DNA of 12,934 nt. Source: an uncultured Rothia sp. (lineage in GTDB: Bacteria; Actinomycetota; Actinomycetes; Actinomycetales; Micrococcaceae). The stretch is from the NCBI GenBank assembly GCA_937935205.1, contig CALGXU010000084.1, positions 1-12,934 of the forward strand, given 5' to 3'. The first letter of the stretch is position 1; each line of letters starts with the position of its first letter. The notes beneath the pieces are model-generated. The model saw nothing but the letters and a program-made list of their open reading frames with translations. It had not been told where the DNA came from and did not search any database. Shown piece by piece: positions 12,744 through 12,934 of the stretch. The position numbers were made by a program, and so were the translations under genes.

Positions 12744-12934
12744 CTACTTCTCCATAAGCGCCTTCGCCAGAGCATCGTCAAGAACCAAGTCGGTAATCGC
12801 ACCCGTACGCAAGGCACCACGCAAAGCACGCACACGGTGAGTACCGGACGCAACGCAAATACGGCGAGGAATACGAGCCAGCTCCTTCGGAGTCGGACCG
12901 GATGCACGCTTATTCAATTCAAGGTCAGCCCAGG
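12744..12934 (-). CDS. SorC-type (DeoR-like) transcriptional regulator, C-terminal end
   Basis: Only the last 62 codons and the TAG stop (12744-12746) are in the window; the gene continues past the right edge. The readable tail includes RIPRRICVASGTHRV, then ALRGALRTGAITDLVLDD and ALAKALMEK. This is the closing part of the sugar-binding effector domain of SorC-family regulators, in which a glycine-containing loop and the final helices (ALR..L...LVTDE..A..LL) are conserved. Members bind phosphorylated sugars and control carbohydrate operons. The DNA-binding half is not seen, so neither the exact subfamily nor its target can be named. It reads in the same direction as the propeller operon, 281 bp upstream of it. 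Confidence 0.72.
   Translation of the reverse strand, partial: WADLELNKRASGPTPKELARIPRRICVASGTHRVRALRGALRTGAITDLVLDDALAKALMEK

Noticed and set aside
1..12934. CRISPR array, tRNA or rRNA genes
   Set aside because: No regularly spaced repeats with spacers, no tRNA-like T-loop and acceptor arrangement, and no rRNA signature were found while reading both strands.

Overview
The window looks like a chromosomal segment of a high-GC Gram-positive actinobacterium, most likely a Micrococcaceae member close to Rothia. This rests on a mycothione reductase start (mycothiol is an actinobacterial thiol), two actinobacterial MerR-family regulators of the Rv1828/FtsR and Rv1830 types, a stand-alone GcvH, a PutA without the proteobacterial N-terminal DNA-binding domain, and many compact intrinsic terminators. 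The genus is inferred from gene content and style, not from a search.

Layout, left to right. (1) 1-405, minus: 5' part of mycothione reductase, cut by the window edge. (2) 678-1490, minus: orphan ParA/MinD-type ATPase. (3) 1682-2326, minus: MerR regulator of the Rv1830 type. (4) 2327-3040: a 714-bp gene-free gap with several inverted repeats; its right half is a GC-rich, highly structured stretch ending in a strong minus-strand terminator, a candidate non-coding RNA or long 3' UTR. (5) 3041-3814, minus: FtsR-like MerR regulator. (6) 3815-4323: AT-rich, no gene seen. (7) 4410-4802, minus: gcvH, with a hairpin-rich leader and its own terminator. (8) 5137-8628, minus: putA, one 1163-residue bifunctional proline-to-glutamate enzyme. 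(9) 8629-9139: divergent control region with two related palindromic LysR-type boxes. (10) 9140-10066, plus: LysR-type regulator, the only supported plus-strand gene. (11) 10110-10147: terminator between convergent units. (12) 12462 down to 10253, minus: a two-gene operon of a beta-propeller-like protein and a Tat-signal secreted protein, both unassigned. (13) 12463-12743: promoter, a large nested hairpin and a 15-bp tandem repeat. (14) 12744-12934, minus: C-terminal end of a SorC-type sugar-responsive regulator, cut by the right edge.

How the parts fit. gcvH, ftsR and the second merR keep the order of the actinobacterial gcvH-garA-ftsR-bifunctional nuclease-merR block (Rv1826-Rv1830 in Mycobacterium tuberculosis), but the FHA protein GarA/OdhI and the bifunctional nuclease are missing. 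Each loss corresponds to a long gene-free gap. putA and the divergent lysR look like a self-contained proline-catabolism module with a visible operator pair. The propeller/Tat pair is the least explained coding unit, and the structured 2735-3000 stretch the least explained non-coding one.
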